Source: Pseudomonadota bacterium
GTDB taxonomy: Bacteria > Pseudomonadota > Alphaproteobacteria > Rhizobiales > Devosiaceae
Length of the DNA: 55,359 nucleotides
Direction of reading: 5' to 3'
NCBI GenBank assembly: GCA_023393475.1
Contig: JAEWLC010000084.1
Location: 1 to 55,359, forward strand
Shown: one piece after another, positions 8,365-16,536 of the stretch
Position numbering within the stretch: position 1 is the first letter of the stretch
How the letters are laid out: the number at the start of each line of letters is the position of its first letter
The notes under the pieces: generated by a model
Databases searched by the model: none
What the model was told of the DNA's origin: nothing
The model's input: the letters and a program-made list of their open reading frames with translations, nothing else
Program-made: the position numbers and the translations under genes

Positions 8365-9503
8365 CAGACCTTGGCCTCCAGCCCCATGAGAACCACCATG
8401 TTATCACGGTGGACCATTTCTGAACGCGTGCCGAAGCCAAGCAGTTCGGACACCGACTTCGAGTTCTTGCCCTTGACGATATCGGCTGCTTCACGGCCGA
8501 GGCCAGCCAGCCCGCGCGCGATCTCGCGCCCATCGGGATCGTAGATGGCGATGGCGTCGCCGCGATCGAAATCACCAGTGACGCGGGTGACGCCGATGGG
8601 CAGCAGGCTCTTGCCGTCGAGCAGCGCGCGGGCGGCGCCGGCATCGACATGGATGGCGCCGACCAGTTCGAGATGGCCCATGATCCAGCGTTTTCGCGCC
8701 TGGGCCCGGGTCTCGACAGGGGCGAACAGGGTGTGACGCGTACCCTCGGTCAGGGCGCGCAGCGGATGCGCCTCGGTGCCCTTGGCGATGATCATGGCGG
8801 TGCCGGCCTGGGTGGCGATCTTGCCGGCCTCGACCTTGGTGGTCATGCCGCCGCGGCTCAGGTGGCTCGCGGCGCCACCGGCCATGGCGTCGATCTCGGG
8901 GGTGATGGCCGCGACGAAGGGGAGGTGGGTCGCGGTCGGGTCCTTCGCCGGCGGTGCGGTGTAGAGCCCGTCGACATCGGAAAGCAGGATCAGGCAATCG
9001 GCCTCGATCATGGTCGCGACGCGGGCGCTCAGCCGGTCGTTGTCGCCGTAGCGGATTTCGGCGGTGGCGACGGAGTCGTTCTCGTTGATGATCGGCACGG
9101 CACCGAGCCCGAGCAGGGTCGAGATCGTGGTGCGGGCGTTGAGGAAGTAGCGGCGTTCCTCGGTGATGTTGGGGGTCAGGAGGATCTGGCCGGTGACGAT
9201 GCCGTGGCGGCCGAGCGCTTCGGCCCAGGCCTGCGACAGGGCAATCTGCCCGGCGCTGGCGGCGGCCTGGCTCTGCTCGAGCGGCAGCACCTTGGCATCG
9301 AGCCCGAGCAGGCGACGGCCAAGCGCAATGGCGCCGGACGAGACGATGACCAGCGACACGCCCTGCGCCTTCAGCGTGGCGAGATCCTCGGCCAGGGCGG
9401 CGAGCCACTCGGTGCGCAGCTTGCCGGTCTTGCCGTCGACGAGGAGAGCGGAGCCGATCTTGATGGTGAGGCGCCGATAGGGCGCCAGCGCGTTGCTCAT
9501 CAC
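8364..9503 (-). CDS. proB: glutamate 5-kinase
   Basis: This is the first and feedback-controlled step of proline synthesis, phosphorylation of glutamate. The amino-acid-kinase domain occupies about residues 8-260 (KIGSALLV, VSSGAIALG, INENDSVATAEIRYGDND, LILLSDVDGLYT), followed by a C-terminal PUA domain (about 275-365). The 379-residue length is standard. Initiation at Met1 or Met2 cannot be separated. The gene overlaps obgE by four bases and abuts proA. Confidence 0.96.
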   Translation of the reverse strand: MMSNALAPYRRLTIKIGSALLVDGKTGKLRTEWLAALAEDLATLKAQGVSLVIVSSGAIALGRRLLGLDAKVLPLEQSQAAASAGQIALSQAWAEALGRHGIVTGQILLTPNITEERRYFLNARTTISTLLGLGAVPIINENDSVATAEIRYGDNDRLSARVATMIEADCLILLSDVDGLYTAPPAKDPTATHLPFVAAITPEIDAMAGGAASHLSRGGMTTKVEAGKIATQAGTAMIIAKGTEAHPLRALTEGTRHTLFAPVETRAQARKRWIMGHLELVGAIHVDAGAARALLDGKSLLPIGVTRVTGDFDRGDAIAIYDPDGREIARGLAGLGREAADIVKGKNSKSVSELLGFGTRSEMVHRDNMVVLMGLEAKV

Positions 9504-10543
9504 GGCACCCAGGTCGGCTCGGACTTGCGGCGCTCGAGTTCGTCGCGCTCGGCCTTGTCGGCATCGATCTGGGCGATGATGCGATAGAGCACCTTGTCGA
9601 CACCCTCGCCGGTGACGCCGGAACAGGTGAAGACCTCGGTCTTGCTCAGGCGCTTCAGCACCTTCACCTTTTCCTTCACGTCGTCGGGCTCGATCGAGTC
9701 GATCTTGTTGAGGACGACGATCTCCGGCTTTTCGGCCAGTTCTTCGTCATAGGCCTCGAGCTCGCCGCGGATGGTCTTGTAGGCGGTCTTCACGTCCTCC
9801 TGCGTGCCGTCGATGAGGTGCACGAGGATGGCGCAGCGCTCGACATGGCCGAGAAAGCGGTCGCCAAGGCCCTGGCCCTCGTGCGCGCCTTCGATCAGGC
9901 CGGGAATGTCGGCGAGGACGAAGTCGCGCTCGCCGATCGAGACGACGCCGAGATTGGGGTGGAGCGTGGTGAAGGGATAGTCGGCGATCTTCGGCTTGGC
10001 CGCTGAAACGGCGGCGAGGAAGGTCGACTTGCCGGCATTGGGCAGGCCGACGAGGCCGGCATCGGCGATGAGCTTCAGACGCAGCCAGATCCACTTCTCG
10101 GTGCCTTCGAGCCCGGGATTGGCCCGGCGCGGCGCCTGGTTGGCGGAGGTCTTGAAATGGGCGTTGCCGAAGCCGCCATTGCCGCCCTGAAGCAGCACCA
10201 GTTCCTGCCCGACTTCGGTGAAGTCGCCGATCAAGGTCTCGCCGTCTTCCTCGAACACCTGAGTGCCGACCGGAACCTTGAGGATGACGTCGCCGCCCTT
10301 GGCGCCGTGGCGGTCCTTGCCCATGCCATGGGTGCCGGTCTCGGCCTTGAAATGCTGCTGGAAGCGGTAGTCGATCAGCGTGTTGAGTCCGTCGACGCAG
10401 CGGAGGATGACATCGCCGCCGCGCCCGCCATTGCCCCCGTTCGGGCCGCCGAACTCGACGAATTTCTCGCGCAGGAAAGACACCGCGCCGGCACCGCCAT
10501 TGCCGGAGCGCACGTAGACTTTTGCCTGGTCGAGAAACTTCAT
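9500..10543 (-). CDS. obgE: Obg family GTPase (CgtA)
   Basis: This GTPase acts in late 50S assembly and stress control. The start is set at the ATG opening MKFLDQAKVYVRSGNGGAG, the universal Obg N-terminus; the longer open frame upstream is the antisense of the neighbouring acetyltransferase. The glycine-rich Obg fold covers about residues 1-158. The G domain follows with GLPNAGKST (G1), DIPGLIEGAHEGQGLG (G3 and switch) and NKID (G4). The 347 residues include a short charged tail. The ATG overlaps the stop of the upstream GNAT gene as ATGA. Confidence 0.95.
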   Translation of the reverse strand: MKFLDQAKVYVRSGNGGAGAVSFLREKFVEFGGPNGGNGGRGGDVILRCVDGLNTLIDYRFQQHFKAETGTHGMGKDRHGAKGGDVILKVPVGTQVFEEDGETLIGDFTEVGQELVLLQGGNGGFGNAHFKTSANQAPRRANPGLEGTEKWIWLRLKLIADAGLVGLPNAGKSTFLAAVSAAKPKIADYPFTTLHPNLGVVSIGERDFVLADIPGLIEGAHEGQGLGDRFLGHVERCAILVHLIDGTQEDVKTAYKTIRGELEAYDEELAEKPEIVVLNKIDSIEPDDVKEKVKVLKRLSKTEVFTCSGVTGEGVDKVLYRIIAQIDADKAERDELERRKSEPTWVP

Positions 10544-11097
10544 TTGCTGCTTTCCTGGGCGCGCTGCCGATGGGCCATCCAGGCGCCGCGTGTCAGTTCG
10601 GTGTCGATATGGCGCACCTCCTCCCCGCGCGCAAGGCAAAGCCGCGCCGAGGTGCCGATCTCGGTAAAGCCCATCTTCTTCTGGATGGCCAGCGAAGCCT
10701 TGTTGAAGTGGAAGACGCCGGAGGCCAGCGTCATGGCAACGGTGGTCTCGAAATACCAGTCGAGCGAGCTGCGAACCGCTTCGCTCATCAGGCCGCGGTT
10801 CCAGAACGGCTGGGCCAGCCAGTAGCCGATGACGGTACCCTCGACGTCGTTGTGGAAGCCGACATTGCCGATCGCCCCCTCGCCGTCGAGGTCGATGACG
10901 AAGCCGGTTTCGCCGGCCGGCCGGTCCGGGCGCCAGCTCCTCAGCCATGCCTTGGCGTCGGCGAGCCGATAGGGATAGGGCACGCGCGACAGGTTGCCGG
11001 AGACGGCGAAATTGTCGAGGAAGCGGGCGATGCGGCCCGCATCCTCCATCACCGGCTGGCGCAGGGTTAGGCGCGGCGTACGAAGCGTCACATCCAT
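10540..11097 (-). CDS. GNAT N-acetyltransferase (RimJ-like)
   Basis: The 185-residue product starts with TLRTPRLTLRQPVMEDA, the beta1-alpha1 start of RimJ/RimL-type GNAT proteins. It contains GFVIDLDGEGAIGNVGFH, GYWLAQPFWNRGLMSEAV (acetyl-CoA-binding region) and a C-terminal KMGFTEIG. The substrate is unknown; ribosomal protein N-termini or small amines are possible. It lies between rpmA and obgE, the usual place for GNAT genes in Hyphomicrobiales, and overlaps the second GNAT gene by ten bases. Confidence 0.88.
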   Translation of the reverse strand: MDVTLRTPRLTLRQPVMEDAGRIARFLDNFAVSGNLSRVPYPYRLADAKAWLRSWRPDRPAGETGFVIDLDGEGAIGNVGFHNDVEGTVIGYWLAQPFWNRGLMSEAVRSSLDWYFETTVAMTLASGVFHFNKASLAIQKKMGFTEIGTSARLCLARGEEVRHIDTELTRGAWMAHRQRAQESSK

Positions 11098-11735
11098 TTC
11101 GGCTGCTCCAGGGTCAGGTAGGTGGTCGGCTTCCCGGCGCCGGTGCCGATGGTCTCGGTGCCTTCGCGCAGGACCACGAAACCGGCCTTCTTGAGGACGT
11201 TGAGCGATCCGGCGTTGCTCGACAAGGCCCGCGACTTGATGTGCGGGAAGAGACGGGTGGCGAAGGCCGCATCGATGAGGCCCTTCACCGCCTCGCTCAT
11301 GATGCCCTTGCCCCAGTGAGGCTCGCCCAGCCAGTAGCCGAGTTCGGGCGGCTCGCCGCCCTCGTGGAAGGTGAAACCGACGACGCCGATGAAGCGGTCG
11401 TTGAGCATGATCGCGTAAGGGCGCTCGTCCGGCCGCTGGGCGAAAATCTCGACGAAGGCGATGCCGTCGGCGCGGGTATAGGGATGCGGCAGGCGGGCCA
11501 GCACTTGGTGGATGGCCTTGTTGTCGGCCAGCCGCACGAGATCGGGCACGTCGCCGCGGATGGGTGCGCGCAGCACGAGGCGAGCCGTCTCGATGCGATG
11601 GGGCAGGGCGTCGCGCTGGCGGCGAGCCGTCAGCTTGGCCGTCGCCTCGGCCAGGGCCTTGGCCTGTGCCGCCGGCCCCATCAGCCCCGTCCGCCGCCGC
11701 GGCACGAAGTCGTCGTCATCCAGTCGCTTCATCAC
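11088..11735 (-). CDS. GNAT N-acetyltransferase (RimJ-like), second copy
   Basis: The 215-residue product has an Arg/Ala-rich N-terminal ~45 residues, then the RimJ/RimL-type start IETARLVLRAPIRGDV, followed by FIGVVGFTFHEGG, GYWLGEPHWGKGIMSEAV and LKKAGFVVLREG. It is paralogous to the next gene and probably arose by tandem duplication followed by divergence, since only the fold signature is shared. The target is unknown. Confidence 0.87.
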   Translation of the reverse strand: MMKRLDDDDFVPRRRTGLMGPAAQAKALAEATAKLTARRQRDALPHRIETARLVLRAPIRGDVPDLVRLADNKAIHQVLARLPHPYTRADGIAFVEIFAQRPDERPYAIMLNDRFIGVVGFTFHEGGEPPELGYWLGEPHWGKGIMSEAVKGLIDAAFATRLFPHIKSRALSSNAGSLNVLKKAGFVVLREGTETIGTGAGKPTTYLTLEQPKWM

Positions 11736-12454
11736 GCGATCCTCCGCGCATCGAACATCTGCTGCCGGTCCTCGATCCAGACGATCGCCTCGCCATCGCG
11801 CAGGGCGCGATAGCGGAGGCCGCGCCCGCAGAGGTGGCGCACGGCGCGATCGGCGGCGGCGCTTTCGGGATGCGGCGAGCGATAGTGCGGGACGATGGCG
11901 TGATCGATGAGTCCGAGGCCATCCCAGACCACTTCCGGGTCATAGCCGGGCGGCACTTCGTCGGGGTCGTCCATCAGGTGGATGCCCTCGAGGCCCGGCG
12001 CGGCGACCACCGCACCGGCCGAGAAGCCGCCATAGACGATCTCGTCATTGTCGAGCATGTCGGAGATCACGTCATCGAATCCCGACTGCTTCATGGCACG
12101 ACGGAGGACAAACGCGTTGCCGCCCGTCACCCAGACGAGATCGAAGCCGGAGAGCCGGGACCGCAAGCCTTCGGGGTCACCGAAATAGTCGCGAAGATCG
12201 AGTGGCGTGCCGGCGATGCCGAGTGCCACCAGTTCGTCGACCGGGTCATAGGCTTCGCGGCGATGGATGGCGCGGGCCGCGGCGGAGAAGTTGTCCAGCG
12301 CGTTCTCGATGATGGCGGCGCGCCGGCCGTTGCCGCTTGAGTGGTCGCGCGGTCGAACCGGAATAGTCTGCGACTTCTCCGGACCGCCGCTCAGCAGTGC
12401 CAGGAGCGAACCGGCTCGGTCGCCGATCCGATAGGAGCTCAGATACAGTCTCAT
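11732..12454 (-). CDS. peptidase S51 family protein (dipeptidase E-like)
   Basis: The 240-residue product starts with LYLSSYRIGDRAG. It carries VWVTGGNAFVLRRAM and, about 45 residues later, VYGGFSAGAVVAAPGLEG, where the serine of GFSAG is the expected S51 nucleophile. Family members are cytoplasmic Asp-specific dipeptidases or cyanophycinase-like enzymes; the exact substrate is not visible. It overlaps the GNAT gene by four bases. It sits downstream of a terminator for rpmA and so probably has its own promoter in 12455-12590. Confidence 0.82.
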   Translation of the reverse strand: MRLYLSSYRIGDRAGSLLALLSGGPEKSQTIPVRPRDHSSGNGRRAAIIENALDNFSAAARAIHRREAYDPVDELVALGIAGTPLDLRDYFGDPEGLRSRLSGFDLVWVTGGNAFVLRRAMKQSGFDDVISDMLDNDEIVYGGFSAGAVVAAPGLEGIHLMDDPDEVPPGYDPEVVWDGLGLIDHAIVPHYRSPHPESAAADRAVRHLCGRGLRYRALRDGEAIVWIEDRQQMFDARRIA

Positions 12455-12471
12455 TTTCAGCCGCCCTCACG

Positions 12472-12512
12472 ACGAAAAAGACAAAAGGGGAACCGGATTC
12501 CGGCTCCCCTTG
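12472..12512 (-). terminator. Rho-independent terminator of rplU-rpmA
   Basis: AGGGGAACCGG (12486-12496) pairs, with one mismatch, with CCGGCTCCCCT (12500-12511). On the minus strand the hairpin is followed by TTTTGTCTTTTT, a clear U-tract. It ends the L21-L27 transcript before the S51 peptidase gene. Confidence 0.75.
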
Positions 12513-12533
12513 GGTCTTATCGCGCGGTCGACT

Positions 12534-12581
12534 GCCTAGTCGCCTTGCCGGGGAGCTGGTCTCCGGCAGGGGTTGCTAGGC
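12534..12581. repeat. long inverted repeat in the rpmA 3' region
   Basis: GCCTAG at 12534 pairs with CTAGGC at 12576-12581, and the inner CTTGCCGGGGA pairs with TCTCCGGCAGG, giving a hairpin of about 17 pairs just upstream of the U-tracted terminator. It may protect the rpmA 3' end or act as a first terminator stem. Confidence 0.5.
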
Positions 12582-12590
12582 CTCACCGGG

Positions 12591-12860
12591 TTATTCTGCG
12601 GCTTCTGCTGCCGGGAGTACCGACACGAATACTTTGGAGTTGGCGCGGGTTTTGAACGCCACGGTGCCCGGAATGAGGGCGTAGATGGTATGGTCGATGC
12701 CCATGCCGACGCCGGTGCCCGGATGCCACTTGGTGCCGCGTTGGCGGATGATGATGTTGCCGCCGACCACAGCTTCGCCGCCGAACTTCTTGACGCCGAG
12801 GCGTCGACCAGCTGTGTCACGACCGTTGCGGGAGGAACCGCCTGCCTTCTTATGTGCCAT
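12591..12860 (-). CDS. rpmA: 50S ribosomal protein L27
   Basis: The 89-residue product has the L27 N-terminus MAHKKAGGSSRNGRD, which reaches the peptidyl-transferase centre, and the core IIIRQRGTKWHPG and GIDHTIYALIPG. There is no cleavable N-terminal extension of the Firmicutes kind. It lies 12 bases downstream of rplU. Confidence 0.98.
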   Translation of the reverse strand: MAHKKAGGSSRNGRDTAGRRLGVKKFGGEAVVGGNIIIRQRGTKWHPGTGVGMGIDHTIYALIPGTVAFKTRANSKVFVSVLPAAEAAE

Positions 12861-12872
12861 CGGGTACTCTCC

Positions 12873-13502
12873 TTATTCCTTGTCAGCCTTGGGAGCGGCC
12901 TTCTTGGCCGCCGGCTTCTTTGCAGTCGCGGGCTTCTCGGCGGTGTCAGCAGCGGCTTTCTTCGGCGCTGCCTTCTTGGCCGGAGCCTTGGCCTCAGCGG
13001 CCGGAGCCTCAGCAGCCGGAGCGGCCTTCTTGGCGGCGGGCTTGGCTGCTGCCTTCTTGGCAGCCGGCTTGGCGGCGGCCTTCGGAGCCTCGGTGACCGA
13101 AGCGGTGCTGGTCGCGGCGAGAGCGGCGATGCGCTTCTCGTGGCGGGCCTTGGCAATCTCGTCGACCTTGGTGGTCGGCTTGGCGCCGCCGGTCAGGATC
13201 TCGGTGATGCGGACGGTCGACAGGCGCTGGCGATGGCCGTTGCGGCGATCGTAGTGCTGGCGGCGCTCCTTCTTCAGGATGATGACCGTGCGCTCTTTCT
13301 CGGTGGCGATGAACTGGCCGGCCACGAGGGCACCCGAGACGAGAGGCGCGCCAACGGTGACGTTGTCGCCTTCGCCAACCAGGAGAACCTGGTCGAACGT
13401 CACGACATCGCCGGGCTCGCCCGCGATCTTCTCGATCTTCACCACGTCATTGGCGGCAACCTTGTATTGCTTGCCGCCGGTCTTGATCACTGCAAACGTC
13501 AT
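12873..13502 (-). CDS. rplU: 50S ribosomal protein L21 with long Lys/Ala-rich tail
   Basis: The start is set at MTFAVIKTGGKQYKV, the normal L21 N-terminus; the frame runs open further upstream without L21 character. The L21 core takes about residues 1-100 (VAANDVVKIEKI, ERRQHYDRRNGHRQ). The remaining ~105 residues are repeats of AAKPAAKK and APAAEA type, a basic, low-complexity C-terminal extension seen in many alphaproteobacterial L21 proteins. The 244 bases upstream, to the next gene, must hold the promoter; I see no further gene there. Confidence 0.95.
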   Translation of the reverse strand: MTFAVIKTGGKQYKVAANDVVKIEKIAGEPGDVVTFDQVLLVGEGDNVTVGAPLVSGALVAGQFIATEKERTVIILKKERRQHYDRRNGHRQRLSTVRITEILTGGAKPTTKVDEIAKARHEKRIAALAATSTASVTEAPKAAAKPAAKKAAAKPAAKKAAPAAEAPAAEAKAPAKKAAPKKAAADTAEKPATAKKPAAKKAAPKADKE

Positions 13503-13746
13503 GTGCGTGCCGGAACTCCCGGCCTCCATGTTATCGCGCCCTGTGGCGCCGCAGGCGATGCCTGATCCTGCGGCTTTCGAAGTCGGCCGACGGTAGGTGT
13601 CGGCGGCGGCCTCGGACAGCGGTTGAACAAACCAAAAAATGCGCGCAGGAAGCCCCACACGCAATTCGAGCGGCCTTATCGTGGCAAACGGCCGGCGAGT
13701 CAAGGCGTGACGCCGATGCCGCGCGGAGATTCGGCAGCACCCGCGA

Positions 13747-14202
13747 TCAGTTCGGCCGGACGGCGATCAGCTTGAGCCGGATTTCGTCGGCCGTGGCCGC
13801 TTCGGCGCCGAGCACGCGCGGCTTGTGCAGGCGCTGCCAGTCGGCCAGCAACCAGTCCTCGCCGGGGTTGGGAACCGCGATGGCGGGGATATAGGCGTCG
13901 GCCTCGTGCAGCTCGGGCTCGTCCGCCAGCATGGCCGCAATGGTCTCGCGCCGGTATTCCTCGCCCTCGAACGCATCAAGCAGGTCTCGCTCAAAGGTGG
14001 TGAGGTCAGTCAGCAGCAAGCCCGCCGCGGCGGCGCCGGGGACGCGGATCAGGGCGGGGTAGATCCGGCCCGGATAGTGGACGGCGCAAAAGCCTGGGGC
14101 GCGGGCAACATGCATGGTCTCAGGGCGCAGCGGACGGCCGAGCACGGCGGCGAGGAGGTCGGGGTCGCGAAGCGTGCCATAGACGAAGAGCGGCAGATGC
14201 AT
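13747..14202 (-). CDS. gamma-glutamylcyclotransferase family protein (AIG2-like)
   Basis: The 151-residue product begins LPLFVYGTLRDPDLLAAVLG, the substrate-binding YGTL signature of GGCT/AIG2-fold proteins. The likely catalytic glutamate is in LLDAFEGEEYRRE, with GEEY matching the family pattern. Members release 5-oxoproline from gamma-glutamyl peptides or amines; the substrate here is unknown. It lies next to the tRNA-Ser gene on the opposite strand. Confidence 0.85.
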   Translation of the reverse strand: MHLPLFVYGTLRDPDLLAAVLGRPLRPETMHVARAPGFCAVHYPGRIYPALIRVPGAAAAGLLLTDLTTFERDLLDAFEGEEYRRETIAAMLADEPELHEADAYIPAIAVPNPGEDWLLADWQRLHKPRVLGAEAATADEIRLKLIAVRPN

Positions 14203-14297
14203 GTCGAAGCCATGCCAAAGAGTGTTGCAGGGGCAGGATTGCTATGCCATAAGCCCGCCCGTCTCGACCAGCCGCGGCAACGCGTGTTCGACCTCGC

Positions 14298-14387
14298 GGA
14301 GAGGTGGCAGAGTGGTCGAATGCACCGCACTCGAAATGCGGCGTGGGGGCAACTCCACCGGGGGTTCGAATCCCTCCCTCTCCGCCA
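14298..14387 (+). tRNA. tRNA-Ser (CGA)
   Basis: The acceptor GGAGAGG (14298-14304) pairs with CCTCTCC (14377-14383), followed by G and an encoded CCA (14385-14387). The anticodon loop CTCGAAA (14330-14336) gives anticodon CGA between CCGCA and TGCGG. A long variable arm (GTGGGGGCAACTCCAC) and the T-arm GGGGGTTCGAATCCC follow. The 90-nt length and long variable arm are typical of tRNA-Ser. Its 3' end is the integration site of the element to the right. Confidence 0.97.
14374..14387 (+). repeat. attL core: 14-bp repeat in the tRNA-Ser 3' end
   Basis: CTCCCTCTCCGCCA at 14374-14387 recurs exactly and in the same orientation at 37319-37332. The copy here completes the tRNA gene. The pair brackets 23 kb of mobile-element content with an integrase at the far end. 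Confidence 0.85.
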
Positions 14388-14444
14388 CTATACTTCCCTA
14401 AGTAATTGATTTTGCTTGTGCGATGCCTTTTTGCTTGGCGGATG

Positions 14445-14465
14445 CCCCTAAGGATCGCCCTAAGG
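14445..14465 (+). repeat. paired CCCTAAGG repeats near attL (candidate integrase arm sites)
   Basis: CCCTAAGG begins at 14446 and again at 14458, 12 bases apart. The same pair with the same 12-base spacing recurs at 37180/37192 near attR. Two direct octamers on each side inside the cores resemble arm-type binding sites of tyrosine integrases. Confidence 0.55.
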
Positions 14466-14541
14466 GGCAGTCTCGGTTGGTGGGTGGATAACCGTTTGCC
14501 AGCCCTCGACAGGCCGCATGCTCGATAGGCATCGATCCATT

Positions 14542-15158
14542 ATGACCTTCGATCAGGCTTTCACATTGGCGCTCGCCGTGTTGGGCGCCGTTCTCGGTAT
14601 CCTGAACACCTGGCACTCGTTCGACCAGCGGCGGGTTCGGCTACGGGTTGAGCCTTCCTATGCGATCCCGGTTTCATCCGACGGTAAGCACCTGCCGCCA
14701 ATGTTCATGATCCAGGCTATGAACCTCAGCGCGTTTCCGGTGACCGTCGCAGAGTTCGGCTTCGAGGTCGGGCGCAGGCATGCGCCGGTGATTATCTTCC
14801 AAACCTTGGAGGAGAGGGATCGGCTTCCCGTACGTCTCGACGTGCACGACGCAATATCGTTCTACTTTGAGACCGGGCCCATGCTTGCCCTTCCCCGCAT
14901 TGGGAAGGCATACGTTCGAACCGCGACTGGAGAGTATTACCGCGGGTCGAGTCCGGCGCTTCGGCAACTGAGGGATTTGCTGGCCGAGTCTCGCGCACAA
15001 AGGTCGCGCGCATTAACCTGCAACCGCTGCTCGAACGTGGCGAGGACCTGCTGCTCGGCACTATCGCCGATGAACTGGTCGAGTCCCCGACTGTGGAGCT
15101 CAAAGTCAAACGCTGGGAAGGAGCCGCTTTTCCGCAACGGAAGATGACGCGAGGTTAG
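14542..15158 (+). pseudogene. membrane-anchored hypothetical protein, probably frameshifted
   Basis: The start is set at MTFDQAFTLALAVLGAV; a longer start at 14518 adds eight residues. One N-terminal membrane segment (FTLALAVLGAVLGILNTW) precedes a soluble domain (RLRVEPSYAIPV, MFMIQAMNLSAFPVTV, YVRTATGEYYRG). After LRDLLAESRAQ, near 15000, the frame turns into an unlikely Cys/Trp/Ser-rich tail stopping at 15147. The frame beginning at 15003 instead reads VARINLQPLLERGEDLLLG and continues with natural codon use to a TAG at 15156-15158. I read this as one gene with a frameshift near 15000, real or sequencing error. Function unknown. Confidence 0.6.
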
Positions 15159-15247
15159 CAGCACACGCATTCTTCTTGAATACCCACCCACCTTTCCCTC
15201 GTAGGTGGCGCCCACAACGCCGTGAGCGCCGAGGCTGAAGTCAGAAG

Positions 15248-15862
15248 TCAGAAGTGCGGGCGCTCAGAGTCGATCGTGTCGCCCAGCCGCAGATTGTCAG
15301 TGCCGGGGATGACCTCATCGATGCTTACGTGACTTCGACCGTCCATTAGGCCCCAAGCGGCACCCACGAACGTCTTGACCTTGCCTAATGGGATGTCACC
15401 AACCTCTATCTGGCCCTCGCACATAGCTAGAACGATAGCCTGTATGGCGTCGTCCTGGACGTGCTTGGGGAGGTGCCTAGGTATGACGGATCGCGCCGAA
15501 ACATACATCGCATCGCGATTGAGGGCCGCCTGATGCGGCCCTAGAAGCGGGTGAGCAGTAGCGTGAAGGGCCTTGCGCCGTCGGTTGGCTTCTTGCCACT
15601 TCCTTCTGCTTTCGGCGACTCGATCGGGGTGCGCCTCCCTCCAATCTCTGCGGTAAGCTGCACATTGTTCCGGATGATTTTGCCGCCATCTTTTGCGAGT
15701 GGCGTTATGCTGCTCACGGTGCTCGTTTACCCACTTGCGGGTGGTGGCGGCAGCCTGTTCGCGGTGGGCCTCGCGCCATCTCTTGGAACTGGCGCGATGC
15801 ACTGCTTGTCGGATCGCCCACTCTTCTGGGCTGTAGGTGGACTTCGGTCTAGACATCTCCAT
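15248..15862 (-). CDS. phage-type protein with five 15-residue W/H repeats
   Basis: Residues 26-100 are five tandem 15-residue units starting at 26, 41, 56, 71 and 86, of the form RKRWRQNHPEQCAAY: conserved Trp at unit position 4, His at about position 8, basic flanks. Such repeats occur in phage and mobile-element proteins and may form a DNA-binding helical array. The C-terminal half reads ARSVIPRHLPKHVQDDAIQA and VSIDEVIPGTDNLRLGDTID, a pattern I associate with sigma-like phage regulatory proteins; that link is weak. The start could be Met1 or Met3. Confidence 0.6.
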   Translation of the reverse strand: MEMSRPKSTYSPEEWAIRQAVHRASSKRWREAHREQAAATTRKWVNEHREQHNATRKRWRQNHPEQCAAYRRDWREAHPDRVAESRRKWQEANRRRKALHATAHPLLGPHQAALNRDAMYVSARSVIPRHLPKHVQDDAIQAIVLAMCEGQIEVGDIPLGKVKTFVGAAWGLMDGRSHVSIDEVIPGTDNLRLGDTIDSERPHF

Positions 15863-15945
15863 TCTCCTCGGACGCGACTCGCGTCATGGGGAGGGTCCGC
15901 CCGATAGCAGTGTGGATTTGGGCGAGAACGGACGCCCATGGGCTT

Positions 15946-16536
15946 TTAAACCGCCTTTTTGAACGGCACCGGCTCGGCCGGCGGAGCTTTTGGAGCGATC
16001 CAGGCCAAAGTGAAATGACGGCTTCCGCAACCGGGGCACTGTAGCCGTCGCTCGAGTTGGTCAATCGGAAACTCATGGCCGAGAGCGGCAACGAGGCTCG
16101 CGAGGTCCAGGGCGAACGGCTGGAAGCGACACGGCTTCACAGACTTCAGCCCTTGCCGGCTCCGCTCGCACTTCAATGTCACCTGCCAGCCGGCGTGATA
16201 CGCGGTCGACAGGTACTGCACCTTGGCGACGTCGTGGTTGTCGACGAAGTAGGCGCGGCATTCGTGACCGGGAAACCGGGTCGCGAGAGGGCAGCCTGCC
16301 TTGATCGCGAGGAAACGGGGAACCTCAGACATCGGAGGGTTGCCCATCATCGTCCGCAGGGTCGCTACCCTATACTGCCCGTCCCGACCACAGGGCCCAC
16401 ACGCTATGCGCAACCGTTCTTGGCGATAGTCCGCCAGATGACCAGCAAATCGACTAGCCGGATCAAGGTCCTGGCTAGATGCTGTTGGCTCTCGCATGGC
16501 TGTCACTACCCAGCCCGGAACACGTCGGTGCTTCAA
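15946..16536 (-). CDS. element-encoded zinc-ribbon hypothetical protein
   Basis: This 196-residue protein has no recognised function. Two Cys pairs, ACGPCGRDGQY near residue 46 and LQCPGCGSRHF near residue 168, suggest zinc binding, and KAGCPLATRFPGHECRAYF adds more cysteines. Its ATG at 16536 overlaps the upstream gene's stop as ATGA, supporting this start and a two-gene operon. An internal Met at 16494 is an alternative start. Confidence 0.55.
   Translation of the reverse strand: MKHRRVPGWVVTAMREPTASSQDLDPASRFAGHLADYRQERLRIACGPCGRDGQYRVATLRTMMGNPPMSEVPRFLAIKAGCPLATRFPGHECRAYFVDNHDVAKVQYLSTAYHAGWQVTLKCERSRQGLKSVKPCRFQPFALDLASLVAALGHEFPIDQLERRLQCPGCGSRHFTLAWIAPKAPPAEPVPFKKAV

Noticed and set aside
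689..12340. Long plus-strand open frames opposite the core genes (for example 2496-4016, 6497-8353, 7147-8544)
   Set aside because: They are antisense shadows of well-supported minus-strand genes in G+C-rich DNA, with Arg/Gly/Ala/Asp-rich translations and no family resemblance.
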